A stretch of 64,000 nucleotides of DNA, taken from NCBI GenBank assembly GCA_947501045.1, contig CANMUI010000003.1, positions 62,001-126,000 of the forward strand, written 5' to 3'. The notes beneath the pieces are model-generated. The model saw only the letters and a program-made list of their open reading frames with translations, did no database searches and had not been told where the DNA came from. The number at the start of each line of letters is the position of its first letter. Position 1 is the stretch's first letter. Made by a program: the position numbers and the translations under genes. Origin of the DNA: an uncultured Psychrobacter sp. (GTDB lineage Bacteria; Pseudomonadota; Gammaproteobacteria; Pseudomonadales; Moraxellaceae). Positions 8,515-17,344 of the stretch are shown piece by piece.

Positions 8515-9855
8515 ATGTTAGCTATGCTAACCAATGCCAGTGTAAAACTGGTCAATCGTTACCTGCCATCGTCGTTCGTTTTTTCCATTATTCTTACTCT
8601 TATTGCCTTTGCAGCCGGTCTTATTTTAACCGGTCAAGATGTGTTGTCTATGGCAGGCCATTGGGGCAATGGTCTATGGTCATTACATGGTTTTGCCATG
8701 CAGATGGCGCTGATCTTAATCACCGGCTATGCGCTCGCCAATGCCCCCTTTATTCAACGTTTTTTAGACGCGATGGCAAGCAGAATACATTCGCCAAAAG
8801 CCGCTATTATCATCGTCACGCTAGTTGCTATGGCAGGCGCTTTGATTAACTGGGGTTTTGGTTTGGTCATTAGCGCGGTCTTTGCCCGATCGCTTGCCAA
8901 AAAAGTCACGAAAGTTGATTATCCCTTACTGGTCGCCGCAGCTTATTCTGGATTTTTAGTTTGGCATTCAGGGCTGTCTGGGTCAATCCCACTAGCCTTA
9001 AGTAGTGGTGGCGATACCCTACAACAGCTGTCAGGTAACGTACTAACAGAAGCCATTCCTCTATCACAAACTATATTTGCGCCTTATAATTTAGTTATCT
9101 TAGTCACCTTGATTGTTGTTATACCCGTACTGAATAGCTTTATGCATCCCAAAAATCCAACGCTGGTCGATCCCAGTATTCTTAAAGGTAAGGTCTACCA
9201 AGCGCCCGAACATGATACACCCGCAAAAAAACTGGATGACAGTCGTCTTGTGGCCCTTGTCTTAATAGTACTTGCAGTCATGTATTATGTGAATGAATTT
9301 ACGAATAATGGCTTTAGCTTAGGGTTCAATATCGTCATTGGTCTATTCTTGTTTATGGGCCTGCTAGCACATGGTACGCTTGAGCGCTACTACTTGGCTG
9401 TAAATTCAGGCATCAGTAGCATCACTGGCATTGTACTCCTATACCCCTTCTATGGTGGCATTATGGGTATCATGACCGGGGCAAATCTTAATGGGGTCTC
9501 TATTAGTACTGAGGTTACTGAGTTTTTTATTAATAATGCCTCAGCAGACAGCTTTCCTGTGTTTGCCTTTTTAAGCGCCGGTATTGTCAATGTTTTCGTG
9601 CCCTCAGGTGGTGGACAATTCGCTGTGCAGGGACCGGTTATGATACCGGCTGGGACAGCGCTTGGGGTGAGTCCTAGCGTGACGGCTATGGCCATTGCAT
9701 GGGGCGATGCTTGGACGAATATGATACAGCCGTTTTGGGCGCTGCCATTGTTAGGGATTGCAGGTCTTGATGCTAGAGCCATTATGGGCTACTGCTTGAT
9801 TGTATTGGCGGTATCAGGTGTCATCATTATGGGCGGGCTTTTATTCTTGGTCTAA
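8515..9855 (+). CDS. Short-chain fatty acid transporter (AtoE family)
   Basis: A roughly 446-residue integral membrane protein with about ten to twelve hydrophobic segments. It matches the AtoE short-chain fatty acid permease family (early NRYLPSSFVFSIILTLIAF; late VPSGGGQFAVQGPVMIPA and WGDAWTNMIQPFWALPLL). These proteins import butyrate or acetoacetate. ATG 8515 is chosen because AAGG lies 9 bases upstream; the in-frame ATG at 8506 directly abuts that site. No atoDAB CoA-transferase genes are nearby. A strong terminator follows. Confidence 0.88.
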   Translation: MLAMLTNASVKLVNRYLPSSFVFSIILTLIAFAAGLILTGQDVLSMAGHWGNGLWSLHGFAMQMALILITGYALANAPFIQRFLDAMASRIHSPKAAIIIVTLVAMAGALINWGFGLVISAVFARSLAKKVTKVDYPLLVAAAYSGFLVWHSGLSGSIPLALSSGGDTLQQLSGNVLTEAIPLSQTIFAPYNLVILVTLIVVIPVLNSFMHPKNPTLVDPSILKGKVYQAPEHDTPAKKLDDSRLVALVLIVLAVMYYVNEFTNNGFSLGFNIVIGLFLFMGLLAHGTLERYYLAVNSGISSITGIVLLYPFYGGIMGIMTGANLNGVSISTEVTEFFINNASADSFPVFAFLSAGIVNVFVPSGGGQFAVQGPVMIPAGTALGVSPSVTAMAIAWGDAWTNMIQPFWALPLLGIAGLDARAIMGYCLIVLAVSGVIIMGGLLFLV

Positions 9856-9920
9856 AAAAGACACGAGTTAGCTTACGCTTACAATGACTACTAAAACTCA
9901 CGCTATAGTGAGTTCAGTAT

Positions 9921-9954
9921 AAAAAGACACCACATTAAATGCGGTGTCTTTTTT
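9921..9954. terminator. Terminator between AtoE-like and carboxypeptidase genes
   Basis: GACACC and GGTGTC pair around an 11-base loop, flanked by A5 before and T6 after. It can serve both converging genes. Confidence 0.85.
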
Positions 9955-10056
9955 CATTTCGTTACTTACTAAAACTTTGCTAATTAGCCGTCCTATACAG
10001 TTATTAGAATCTTTCTACGACCTCAAACCTATGCTTGCAAAACTAATTTATAATAA

Positions 10057-11196
10057 TTAACGCAAATCATCAACGACCGCCGACATAGCAATCAGCGACG
10101 CCTCCCCTAACTTAATAGAACGTTCTGGTGACCAACCTGTATCTGCGTCGGGTACATTATCGTTGTCTTTAAATGGCATCTCTAAGGTATTGGCAAGACA
10201 GTCAAATCGCTCCGCTACCCAGTTGGTTGCCAAAGTCATATTTGCCTCACCTGGCGCATCAATATCATAGCCATATTCGGACTGAAAGTCGGCACTGGCC
10301 AACTTTAACACCTCTGAGAATCTATCACGCAAGCTTGCGAGGCGCTCGTTGTAACTTGGCACGCCTTGAGAGCCGGCAAGAAACACGTAAGGCAATGCTT
10401 CATCGCCGTGCACGTCATAAAATAGATCCACACCTGTCGCCTCCATTTTATTGATTACATGAAATACCTCAGGGCTTTTCTCCAAACTTGAATCTGACCA
10501 TGCTCGGTTTAAATTTGTGCCAGCTGCGTTGGTACGCAGATGTCCACGTACGCTGCCGTCGGGATTCATGTTGGGCACAATATAAAAATTTGCTTTGTCT
10601 AATAGCAACTTGGCATTCGCATTATCTTCATCCAATAAGCTATATAGTAGGCCCTCAACCAACCATTCTGCCATCGTCTCACCCGGATGCTGACGCGCAG
10701 TAATCCAAATGTTGCGTTTATTTACCTCATTACTGCTATCTTCATTACCGATTTTAACCAACGTTAAGTCGCGCTTATCAAGCGTTTCACCTAAATGCTC
10801 TAGTGTCACTAATGGATGCACTTGCACGGCAGCTAGTAGATCTTGATGACGCTCATAGCTATAAGGAGCGAAATAAGCAATTTGAATGGTGTCACACTCC
10901 AAATCAGCCACCATGGTTAACTTGCCGTCTTTATAAGTGGTAGGCAGACGGAACCAATACTCCCGATCGTAGGAAGCCACTGCTTGGTAGTTCTCCCAGC
11001 CTTTGAGGTAGGATGCCTCCCCTGCATTCATGATATTCAGAACATAGTGCTCGCCAACTTCGCCTGATAGACGAAAGTTAAACCACTGGAAAAACTCGCC
11101 GCCAACGTCTGGGCGAATGGCTAATTGGATATCTTTTTTATCCTCCAAACTTATAACTTCGATATTACCGGCGTCAAAATTGGCTGTGATATGCAT
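10057..11196 (-). CDS. M14-family zinc carboxypeptidase, cytosolic carboxypeptidase type
   Basis: A 379-residue protein. The N-terminal beta domain (about 1-110) is typical of cytosolic carboxypeptidases, and the M14 peptidase domain follows. Zinc ligands are visible: H170 and E173 in RQHPGE, and H263 in DVHGDE. Substrate residues include NPDG at 211-214 and NLNR at 228-231, and the catalytic Glu is probably E339 in TLEMPF. There is no signal peptide. Bacterial members of this group remove C-terminal residues from peptides; their natural substrates are mostly unknown. It stands alone, convergent with the permease and separated from the MocR gene. Confidence 0.88.
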   Translation of the reverse strand: MHITANFDAGNIEVISLEDKKDIQLAIRPDVGGEFFQWFNFRLSGEVGEHYVLNIMNAGEASYLKGWENYQAVASYDREYWFRLPTTYKDGKLTMVADLECDTIQIAYFAPYSYERHQDLLAAVQVHPLVTLEHLGETLDKRDLTLVKIGNEDSSNEVNKRNIWITARQHPGETMAEWLVEGLLYSLLDEDNANAKLLLDKANFYIVPNMNPDGSVRGHLRTNAAGTNLNRAWSDSSLEKSPEVFHVINKMEATGVDLFYDVHGDEALPYVFLAGSQGVPSYNERLASLRDRFSEVLKLASADFQSEYGYDIDAPGEANMTLATNWVAERFDCLANTLEMPFKDNDNVPDADTGWSPERSIKLGEASLIAMSAVVDDLR

Positions 11197-11310
11197 AATT
11201 TTTCCTTAATTAATAATTAGTTTTTTAGGGTTTTAAATAGTAGCAGGTATAGCTATTAACCTCTATTTTTGCACATATAATATTTATTACTGATAATAAA
11301 TGAAATACAC

Positions 11311-12717
11311 TTATATATTTCTGCCCAAATACTTCCCCAACCACACTAAAAACTCATCGCTAGTCGTTGATACATTAAGCCGCAGATGCGTTGAAGCGCT
11401 GACATCTGGATAAAACAATTGCCCCGGCGCAACCAGCCAGCCCTCTTTATAAGCATCTAGCGCCAGCTGACTGGTGTCCTGTCCTGTATCTACCCAAACG
11501 AACAGTCCTGCCTGCGTATGCTCAGGATAACTAAGTCCTATCTTTGGTAGCGCGTCCCGCATGCTTTCGTGCGCGTCATATAGACGCTGGTGCACCTTTT
11601 TAATCTGCCGCCGATATTCGCCATGCGTCCATAAATGATGAATAACGCGCTCCCCAAACTCAGGCGTATTCAAATTAGTCAAGGTTTTGATACGCAGTAC
11701 GTCATCGATATAGTTATCAGGACACACCAGCATACCCACGCGCCAACCAGACGCCATCGATTTTGAAAATCCAGTCGCATAAAACACCCGCTCGAACTGG
11801 TCGAGAGTCGCGTAACGTAGCACTTGCCCACCCGGCACAAAGGCGGCGTATAAATCATCTTCAAAAATATAAGCATCGTACTCATGGATAAGATTAATGA
11901 CTTGGTGCGCGCGGGCAGGATGCAAGTTATAAGAGGTCGGATTATGCAGCACGCTATTGGTCAAATAGAGCTTGGGATGATGGGCGGCAAAGAGCTTTTG
12001 CATGTGCCGGGTATTAGGCCCTTGATGGTCACGCTCAATAGAGACGACGTTTAAGCCTTGTTGCTGCAGGCAGCTTGACAGCCAGTACCAGCCTGGCCCG
12101 TCAACGACTACCGTATCACCAGCTTGAGTAAGCAATTGTGCGACCATAGTTACGGCTTGCGACACGCCAGCGGTAGTCACAATATTATCAGTATGGGTCT
12201 GCATACCAAGCGTATGCAGATGCTGAACCAGCTGTTGACGTAGCGGCAAATAGCCTTGCACATCGCCATAATCATAGACAAAACTATCGGCTTGCTGGGT
12301 GACTTGCCGTATCGCCCATTCCATCTTGTCGTTACGCACCCAGTCTCTGGGCAAAGTGCCAACCCCCGGCGAGCGCTGATGCGGAATATCACTAAAGACT
12401 TGCTGCACCAGCCAGCGCGTATCTATCACCGGAGATTTAACAATTGCTTTTTTATCATTATTTGGCTGAGCTAATTTCGCCTGCACATTGACATAGTAGC
12501 CTGAGCTGGGCTTAGCGATTAATACATTAGTCGCCACCAGTTGCTCATAAGCTTGTACCACCGTAAAGCTTGAGATATTAAGCAGCTTTGCCAACTTTCG
12601 TACCGAAGGCACGCGCTGATTGGGTAGGTAGATTTGCCAATCAATACGCTGCTGAAGCCATTCTGCGACGGCAGCGGTCTTGGTTAAATTGGGATTGAGG
12701 GTATAGGTTTCGACCAT
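11311..12717 (-). CDS. MocR-family transcriptional regulator (GntR helix-turn-helix fused to aminotransferase domain)
   Basis: A 468-residue two-domain regulator. A GntR winged helix-turn-helix covers about 10-80 (RVPSVRKLAKLLNISSFTVVQAYEQL). A fold-type I aminotransferase domain covers about 110-465, with the PLP-binding K319 in ATGFSKSMASGWRVG and the aspartate pair in FEDDLY near 287. Such proteins sense PLP or an amino acid and act as regulators, not usually as enzymes. It diverges from a LysE-type amino-acid exporter, and four AACTRTA copies between them are candidate binding sites. Confidence 0.9.
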   Translation of the reverse strand: MVETYTLNPNLTKTAAVAEWLQQRIDWQIYLPNQRVPSVRKLAKLLNISSFTVVQAYEQLVATNVLIAKPSSGYYVNVQAKLAQPNNDKKAIVKSPVIDTRWLVQQVFSDIPHQRSPGVGTLPRDWVRNDKMEWAIRQVTQQADSFVYDYGDVQGYLPLRQQLVQHLHTLGMQTHTDNIVTTAGVSQAVTMVAQLLTQAGDTVVVDGPGWYWLSSCLQQQGLNVVSIERDHQGPNTRHMQKLFAAHHPKLYLTNSVLHNPTSYNLHPARAHQVINLIHEYDAYIFEDDLYAAFVPGGQVLRYATLDQFERVFYATGFSKSMASGWRVGMLVCPDNYIDDVLRIKTLTNLNTPEFGERVIHHLWTHGEYRRQIKKVHQRLYDAHESMRDALPKIGLSYPEHTQAGLFVWVDTGQDTSQLALDAYKEGWLVAPGQLFYPDVSASTHLRLNVSTTSDEFLVWLGKYLGRNI

Positions 12718-12757
12718 AACGCCTGCGCTGTCTTTGAGAATTAATGAGTGGATAAAT

Positions 12758-12841
12758 AAACTGTAACGTTAAAAGCAACTATACACTTTGTTCCCCATTC
12801 GTGAAACTGTAGCGGGTCTGTTATGGGTAATTAAACTATAG
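12758..12841. promoter_or_regulatory. Four AACTRTA copies between mocR and lysE
   Basis: Same-orientation copies start at 12759, 12777, 12805 and 12834 (AACTGTA, AACTATA, AACTGTA, AACTATA), with spacings of 18, 28 and 29 bases. The last lies in the palindrome AACTATAGTT. Known MocR regulators bind direct repeats, so these are plausible operators. Confidence 0.5.
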
Positions 12842-12899
12842 TTGGTCTTGTCGATTACATTTAGCAATCACGTTTAGCATCCATATTTAACATTGTAAG

Positions 12900-13586
12900 A
12901 TGAGACAGCAAATGAGTATAACCGCGAGCTTTACCGGCAGTATAACGGCATTAGCGGTATTTATGTTCGTTAACTCCATCACGCCCGGACCCAATAATTT
13001 GATGTTACTACACGGCAGCATTAAACGCGGATTTTGGGCGTGCCGGTTTCATATGCTCGGGATTTGTGTCGGCGTCACCGTTATGCTCTGGCTCAGCTAT
13101 TGGGGCATGGCAGCGTTAGTCGTCAGCTTCCCGTCCATTATGCTGATTATAAAAATACTGGGCACGCTATATCTGTTATGGCTCACCTATCAGATGGCAA
13201 AAACTGACTTTGTCGCTATCATTAATGACGCTATAAAACATGAACAATACAAGCAAGCGAATGCAGCCGTTATCGAGGCCAAAAAACGCTTCGGTGAATT
13301 GCCGCTAAGCTTTGGGCAAGCGCTGCTGTTTCAATGGCTCAATCCTAAAGCATGGACGATGACGGTGGTCGCTCCAAGCCTAGCGATGTTCCATGCTGGC
13401 AGGCCGTGGCTGGATAATTATCCCCTACTTGCCATGTGTGCCCTTATAAACATTTTATCCATCAGCTGCTGGGCGGCAGGGGGTCATTGGCTGCGAAAAC
13501 TGATACATCTGCCGCGAGTAATGAAGGTGATTCATGCGGTCATTGTGCTGATGACACTGTACTGCGCCATAACGCTTTGGCTATAG
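12900..13586 (+). CDS. LysE/RhtB-family amino-acid exporter
   Basis: A 228-residue inner-membrane protein with six predicted helices. It carries the LysE/RhtB signature near its N-terminus (NSITPGPNNLMLLHGSIKRGF) and the C-terminal FQWLNPKAW motif. Members export amino acids such as lysine, threonine, homoserine or cysteine. ATG 12900 and ATG 12912 are both possible starts; neither has a strong ribosome site. The divergent MocR regulator probably controls it, and an EamA exporter follows 67 bases downstream. Confidence 0.9.
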   Translation: MRQQMSITASFTGSITALAVFMFVNSITPGPNNLMLLHGSIKRGFWACRFHMLGICVGVTVMLWLSYWGMAALVVSFPSIMLIIKILGTLYLLWLTYQMAKTDFVAIINDAIKHEQYKQANAAVIEAKKRFGELPLSFGQALLFQWLNPKAWTMTVVAPSLAMFHAGRPWLDNYPLLAMCALINILSISCWAAGGHWLRKLIHLPRVMKVIHAVIVLMTLYCAITLWL

Positions 13587-13653
13587 ATAAAAGCTAGCAA
13601 AAAAACTTAAGCATGACTAAAAATAACTAAAAACCATTATCTAGGATAATCCT

Positions 13654-14631
13654 ATGACCCCAATCCACATTGCTTTAGCCGTATTGGTTGCCTTTATTTG
13701 GGGCGTGAATTTCACCTTTATTGCATGGGCGCTTGAGAGCTTTCCGCCCCTGATGCTGACCGCCATGCGTTTTTTCTTTACTGCCGTGCCGCTAGTTTTA
13801 TTTCTTAAACCACCTACATTTAACCGTACGCTATTTATTTACGCCATCGGTACTTTTGTCTTGCAGTATGCCTTTGTATTTACCGCCATGCACTTGGGCG
13901 CGTCCGCAGGATTGACGGCGCTACTATTGCAAATGCAGATTTTTATCACTGTACTGCTAGCCTATGTTTTATTGGGCGAGACGGTAAGTCACAAGCAGAT
14001 TATCGGTATGGTGGTTGGCGTGCTAGGGCTAGGCGTGATTGCGCTAAATCTTGGCGGGGATATGCCGTTGGTTGGCTTTATTTGTATCTTAATTGCGGCG
14101 ATAGGCTGGAGCTTTGGCAACATTGCCTCAAAGCAGGCTTCAAAGCAAAGTGCTATAAAAGCTACGCCCCAAAGCGTTGGTATGTCTCCTGTCTCGCTTG
14201 CTAATAGCAACAAGGCATCAAACCAAACAACAAATAGGACAGCCGCACTATCAGCGCTGGCACTGGTGGTATGGGGCGGGCTAATCGCTTGTGTGATTTT
14301 GACGCTTTCTTCTTTGATATTTGAGACCGATGCTTGGCAGCTTGCGACCTTTACTGAGGCATCCCTCAAGTCTTGGCTATCGCTTGGATTTATCGTTTAC
14401 ATCTCAACCTTGATTGGCTTTGGACTCTGGGCGCACTTGCTTGCGCAAAATACCGCTTCCAAGGTGATGCCCTTTGCCTTACTGGTGCCGATCTTTGGTA
14501 TGGCGACCTCAGTGCTGCTCACAGGAGAGGTAGTAACGTGGTGGAAGCTGCTGGCAATGGTGCTTATTTTATCGGGATTGGTATTGGCAAATGTGAAGAT
14601 AGGATTTGGGAGAAAGGCTGTTCATACCTAA
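13654..14631 (+). CDS. EamA/DMT-family transporter with a hydrophilic insert
   Basis: A 325-residue protein with two EamA domains of five helices each, typical of metabolite exporters. It most resembles the group around the O-acetylserine/cysteine exporter EamA. Between the two domains (about residues 165-200) lies a low-complexity linker rich in Ser, Asn, Lys and Thr, longer than usual. It follows the LysE gene on the same strand and may be co-regulated by MocR. The exported compound is unknown. Confidence 0.88.
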   Translation: MTPIHIALAVLVAFIWGVNFTFIAWALESFPPLMLTAMRFFFTAVPLVLFLKPPTFNRTLFIYAIGTFVLQYAFVFTAMHLGASAGLTALLLQMQIFITVLLAYVLLGETVSHKQIIGMVVGVLGLGVIALNLGGDMPLVGFICILIAAIGWSFGNIASKQASKQSAIKATPQSVGMSPVSLANSNKASNQTTNRTAALSALALVVWGGLIACVILTLSSLIFETDAWQLATFTEASLKSWLSLGFIVYISTLIGFGLWAHLLAQNTASKVMPFALLVPIFGMATSVLLTGEVVTWWKLLAMVLILSGLVLANVKIGFGRKAVHT

Positions 14632-14673
14632 TAACGAATAATTTTACTAGATCAGTATTGGCTGTAGGTAGCT

Positions 14674-15075
14674 TTAATCTCCGCCGCCGCCATCAGAAGA
14701 ACCACTATCAGAGGAACAACCAGAGGAGCTACTACTATTGCAAGCATCAGAGACACTATAGACATCTGCAACGCTAAAAGAGATGTAGCCACGAAAATGT
14801 AAACGGGCTATTTTGGCACGTATCTCATCATAAACCCATGGCGCGTCAGCGGTCTGATAATACCTCTCAAAAGCGTCTCTATCACAAAACATAGCGACGG
14901 CATAAGACTTGTAATCTTGCGGTAGTGTCGAGAGCTCAATGCTTTTTATTACTTGTTCTGGTGTATACCTCTCAGATCGATCATAGTTTGCAGACAACAT
15001 AGTAGGCAGTCTTACCATATAAGCGTGGATAGCACAGTCTTTTTTAAAATTGGCATAACTGGCAAAAAGGTTCAT
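14674..15075 (-). CDS. Hypothetical protein with Ser/Gly-rich tail
   Basis: A 133-residue protein I cannot name firmly; it may belong to a DUF6559-like group. The first 105 residues look globular and soluble, with no signal peptide or membrane helix. The last 25 are almost entirely Ser, Gly, Asp and Cys (the tail contains SSSSSGCSSDSGSSDGGGG). Such tails are seen in several small bacterial proteins of unknown role. It converges with the EamA gene with a 42-base gap, and a long upstream region separates it from the aromatic cluster. Confidence 0.6.
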   Translation of the reverse strand: MNLFASYANFKKDCAIHAYMVRLPTMLSANYDRSERYTPEQVIKSIELSTLPQDYKSYAVAMFCDRDAFERYYQTADAPWVYDEIRAKIARLHFRGYISFSVADVYSVSDACNSSSSSGCSSDSGSSDGGGGD

Positions 15076-15197
15076 AGATTTGCCTTAATTATTAATATCT
15101 TATATTTTTGACACTGCCTTTTATTCATGCTTGCCTTGCGACATGCATAGTCAAATCTTTCCCACGTCATTGGTGAGAATATCCTTAGTAGGTGATA

Positions 15198-15229
15198 CTT
15201 ACGTAATCAAATAATGCTTACGTGATTAA
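15198..15229. promoter_or_regulatory. Tandem CTTACGTRATYAA repeats
   Basis: CTTACGTAATCAA (15198-15210) and CTTACGTGATTAA (15217-15229) are direct repeats 19 bases apart. The interval 15211-15227 loosely resembles the dyad found upstream of the gentisate dioxygenase and between iclR and the TRAP gene. It is a candidate site for the cluster regulator. Confidence 0.4.
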
Positions 15230-15270
15230 TAGAAAAGGTCTAGGATTTGTTCCAGTAACACTTGGCAAAG

Positions 15271-15289
15271 AATATGCCAACTTTAATAA
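15271..15289 (+). promoter_or_regulatory. Shared motif AATATGCCAACTTTA-N-TAAA, site A
   Basis: AATATGCCAACTTTAATAA(A) lies about 500 bases before the aldehyde dehydrogenase start. The same 15 bases plus TAAA occur upstream of the TRAP gene at 23705. This suggests a shared operator or promoter element. Confidence 0.4.
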
Positions 15290-15522
15290 ACGTATTTTCA
15301 TCTGGTTTTAGCTACACGCAAGTTGTATTTACAAATACGCTTATTAAATTAAACTTAATAAAATTTTCTACGAGTTAACTAAAATTACAATAAATAAAAA
15401 GACTTTTCTCAGGTAGGAGTAAGATAATGAATCTTACATAAAAGCAGTACAACTTGTGATGGATAATTACAATAATAAAAAGTAGACCTTTTCTTTAGAA
15501 GAACAAGACAAGGAGGCAGAAT

Positions 15523-15716
15523 ATGACAATGGCAGTTATTGGACTCGGCACTATCGGTCATAAAGTGGCACACCTGCTAATATAAGGCGCTGAGGACGTA
15601 GTAATCGCTACTTGCCACTTTGATGAGGCTAAAGACGCTTTAGTATAAACATTCACCAAAAGCAAAATCATAAAGGTTTCGCTTTTCCACTTTATCATAA
15701 CAATGCCCTACTACTG
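15523..15716 (+). pseudogene. Decayed NAD(P)-binding protein gene (F420-reductase-like N-terminus)
   Basis: An ideal ribosome site, AAGGAGG (15510-15516), precedes ATG 15523. The frame starts MTMAVIGLGTIGHKVAHLL, a Rossmann GxGxxG motif like that of NADPH-dependent F420 reductase-related proteins. It then hits TAA at 15583, continues in the same frame with family-like sequence (GAEDVVIATCHFDEAKDAL), and hits a second TAA. Two in-frame stops and a missing C-terminal body show that the gene is dead. The end coordinate is approximate. Confidence 0.6.
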
Positions 15717-15785
15717 TTGGAGCTTGGACTATCAATTCTAATTTATAGTGAGACTAAAGCTAGGGTAAATATAGGATTATTAATT

Positions 15786-17243
15786 ATGACTACTAATAGC
15801 GATACAAACAACCACGCGAAACATTATATCAACGGCGAATGGATCGATAGTGGCGAAAAAAAAGAGACGATCAACCCTTCGACAGGGGAAGTTATAGGCA
15901 CTTACGTTGAAGGTGGCAAGTCTGAGATGCAAGATGCTATCAAAGCGGCCAAAGATACCTTTAAAAATACTGATTGGAAGACCAATCGCGAACTACGCTA
16001 CAAAGTATTGACTAAGCTTGCGGATGTCTTTGAAGCGCGCCAAGATGAGCTTGCCACTATGATCGCGACTGAAAACGGTAAATTGCTCGGTGAAGCGCAA
16101 TTTGAAGCGTCTTTTGTTATGCCTAATATTCGTTTTGCAGCTTCCAAAATATACACTGAGTTTGGTCGTACGGCAGAATGGTCAGCGGGTAAATACTCAA
16201 TTTTGATTAAAGAAGCGGTTGGTGTAGCCGGTATCAGTACTCCTTGGAACTCTCCTGCTGCGCTCCTGATACGCTCTTTAGCTGCTGGTTGTACTACCGT
16301 TCTTAAAATGCCTGGGCAAACGGCCTTGAGTAATACGCTTATCATGGAGATTATCGCCAGCGTAGAGGAGTTGCCCAAAGGCGTGGTCAATATGATCATA
16401 GGGGAGCGTGACGCACTCGAGACTCTAGTCGAGCATCCTGATGTGCCTACTATCAGCTTCACAGGTAGCACCTCAACAGGGCGCGCGCTGATGAAAGAAG
16501 GCGCAGATGAGCTCAAGCTATTTGGTTTAGAACTTGGTGGTAAAACGCCGCATATCATCTTCCCAGATACTGATATCGATGCCTGTCTACCAGTGGTCGA
16601 AAAATCCTTGACCGTGTTTACAGGACAGTTTTGTATGACCGGTAGCCGTATCTTAGTGCATAAAGACATCGCTGATGAAGTACGCGACAAGCTATCAAAA
16701 CGTCTTGAGAATGTCAAAGTTGGTAACGCTCTGGATAGCAATAACGATATGGGTGCAATGATTGACCAAAGCAACGTCGAGCGCGTGGACAAAATGGTGC
16801 AAGACGCTATTAATAAAGGTGCAAAAGTATTGGTGCGTGGTGGTCCAATAAATGAGGGCGAGCAATCCAAAGGCGCGTTTTATCAGCCAACCTTACTGGA
16901 AGTTGATGACAGTCAAGCCGATATCGTGCAACAAGAAGTGTTCGGTCCGGTGCTAGCGCTGCAAGTTTTTGAGACCGAACGCGAAGCGATTGAGATGGCG
17001 AATGCTACCGAATACGGCTTATCGGCTTGCGTGTGGACGCAAGATCTAGATCGTTCATTCCGTGTTGCTCGTGAAGTTGAAGCAGGTACCATTTGGTTTA
17101 ACGATTGGGCGGTGATGCGTGACGAGTTTGAAGAAGGCGGCTACAAGCAAAGCGGTGTTGGTCGTTTGCGTGGTCAATCAACACTTGAGGACTTTATTGA
17201 GGTCAAGCACATCGTTCTACAGTCTGGAGTGGTTGGCAAATAG
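15786..17243 (+). CDS. Aldehyde dehydrogenase, probably for aromatic aldehydes
   Basis: A 485-residue aldehyde dehydrogenase. TPWNSP is at 152-157, the cofactor Lys is K174, the general base E249 is in ELGGK, and the nucleophile C283 is in FTGQFCMTGS. ATG 15786 is preferred: AGGA lies about 10 bases upstream, and the 23 extra upstream codons look non-coding. The next gene is a benzoylformate decarboxylase, whose product is an aromatic aldehyde. The likely job is therefore oxidation of benzaldehyde or a hydroxybenzaldehyde to the acid. Substrate choice is inferred from context, not from the sequence. Confidence 0.85.
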   Translation: MTTNSDTNNHAKHYINGEWIDSGEKKETINPSTGEVIGTYVEGGKSEMQDAIKAAKDTFKNTDWKTNRELRYKVLTKLADVFEARQDELATMIATENGKLLGEAQFEASFVMPNIRFAASKIYTEFGRTAEWSAGKYSILIKEAVGVAGISTPWNSPAALLIRSLAAGCTTVLKMPGQTALSNTLIMEIIASVEELPKGVVNMIIGERDALETLVEHPDVPTISFTGSTSTGRALMKEGADELKLFGLELGGKTPHIIFPDTDIDACLPVVEKSLTVFTGQFCMTGSRILVHKDIADEVRDKLSKRLENVKVGNALDSNNDMGAMIDQSNVERVDKMVQDAINKGAKVLVRGGPINEGEQSKGAFYQPTLLEVDDSQADIVQQEVFGPVLALQVFETEREAIEMANATEYGLSACVWTQDLDRSFRVAREVEAGTIWFNDWAVMRDEFEEGGYKQSGVGRLRGQSTLEDFIEVKHIVLQSGVVGK

Positions 17244-17344
17244 ATACTTAGCTACTCTATAAGTTAGAGCTGTCTTAGATAAAAAACGAAATTATCTGAC
17301 ACAGCTTTTCTTTCTTAAACTAGTAAATGATAAGGAAGCTTGCT

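Larger units (their letters stand above)
15076..15785. other. Long intergenic region with regulatory repeats and a dead gene
   Basis: The 710 bases between the Ser/Gly-tail protein and the aldehyde dehydrogenase are AT-rich. They contain tandem CTTACGTRATYAA repeats, a motif shared with the iclR-TRAP gap, and a decayed NAD-binding gene (all listed separately). A perfect 12-bp inverted repeat, AGAAAAGGTCTA at 15231-15242 and TAGACCTTTTCT at 15483-15494, brackets most of the regulatory part. No other gene was seen. Confidence 0.6.

Noticed and set aside
15262..15290. A reverse-strand sigma-54-like promoter (TTGGCA ... TTTGC with correct GG-N10-GC spacing)
   Set aside because: The related motif at 23705 lacks the GC element, no sigma-54 activator is in the window, and the match could be chance.
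15231..15494. Perfect 12-bp inverted repeat AGAAAAGGTCTA / TAGACCTTTTCT as ends of a mobile element
   Set aside because: Similarity stops after 12 bases, no target duplication was seen, and nothing mobile-like is inside.
15998..16870. 290-codon reverse-strand frame inside the aldehyde dehydrogenase gene
   Set aside because: It is antisense to a clear catalytic gene and its translation is low-complexity Ser/Leu-rich, a usual shadow of codon bias.
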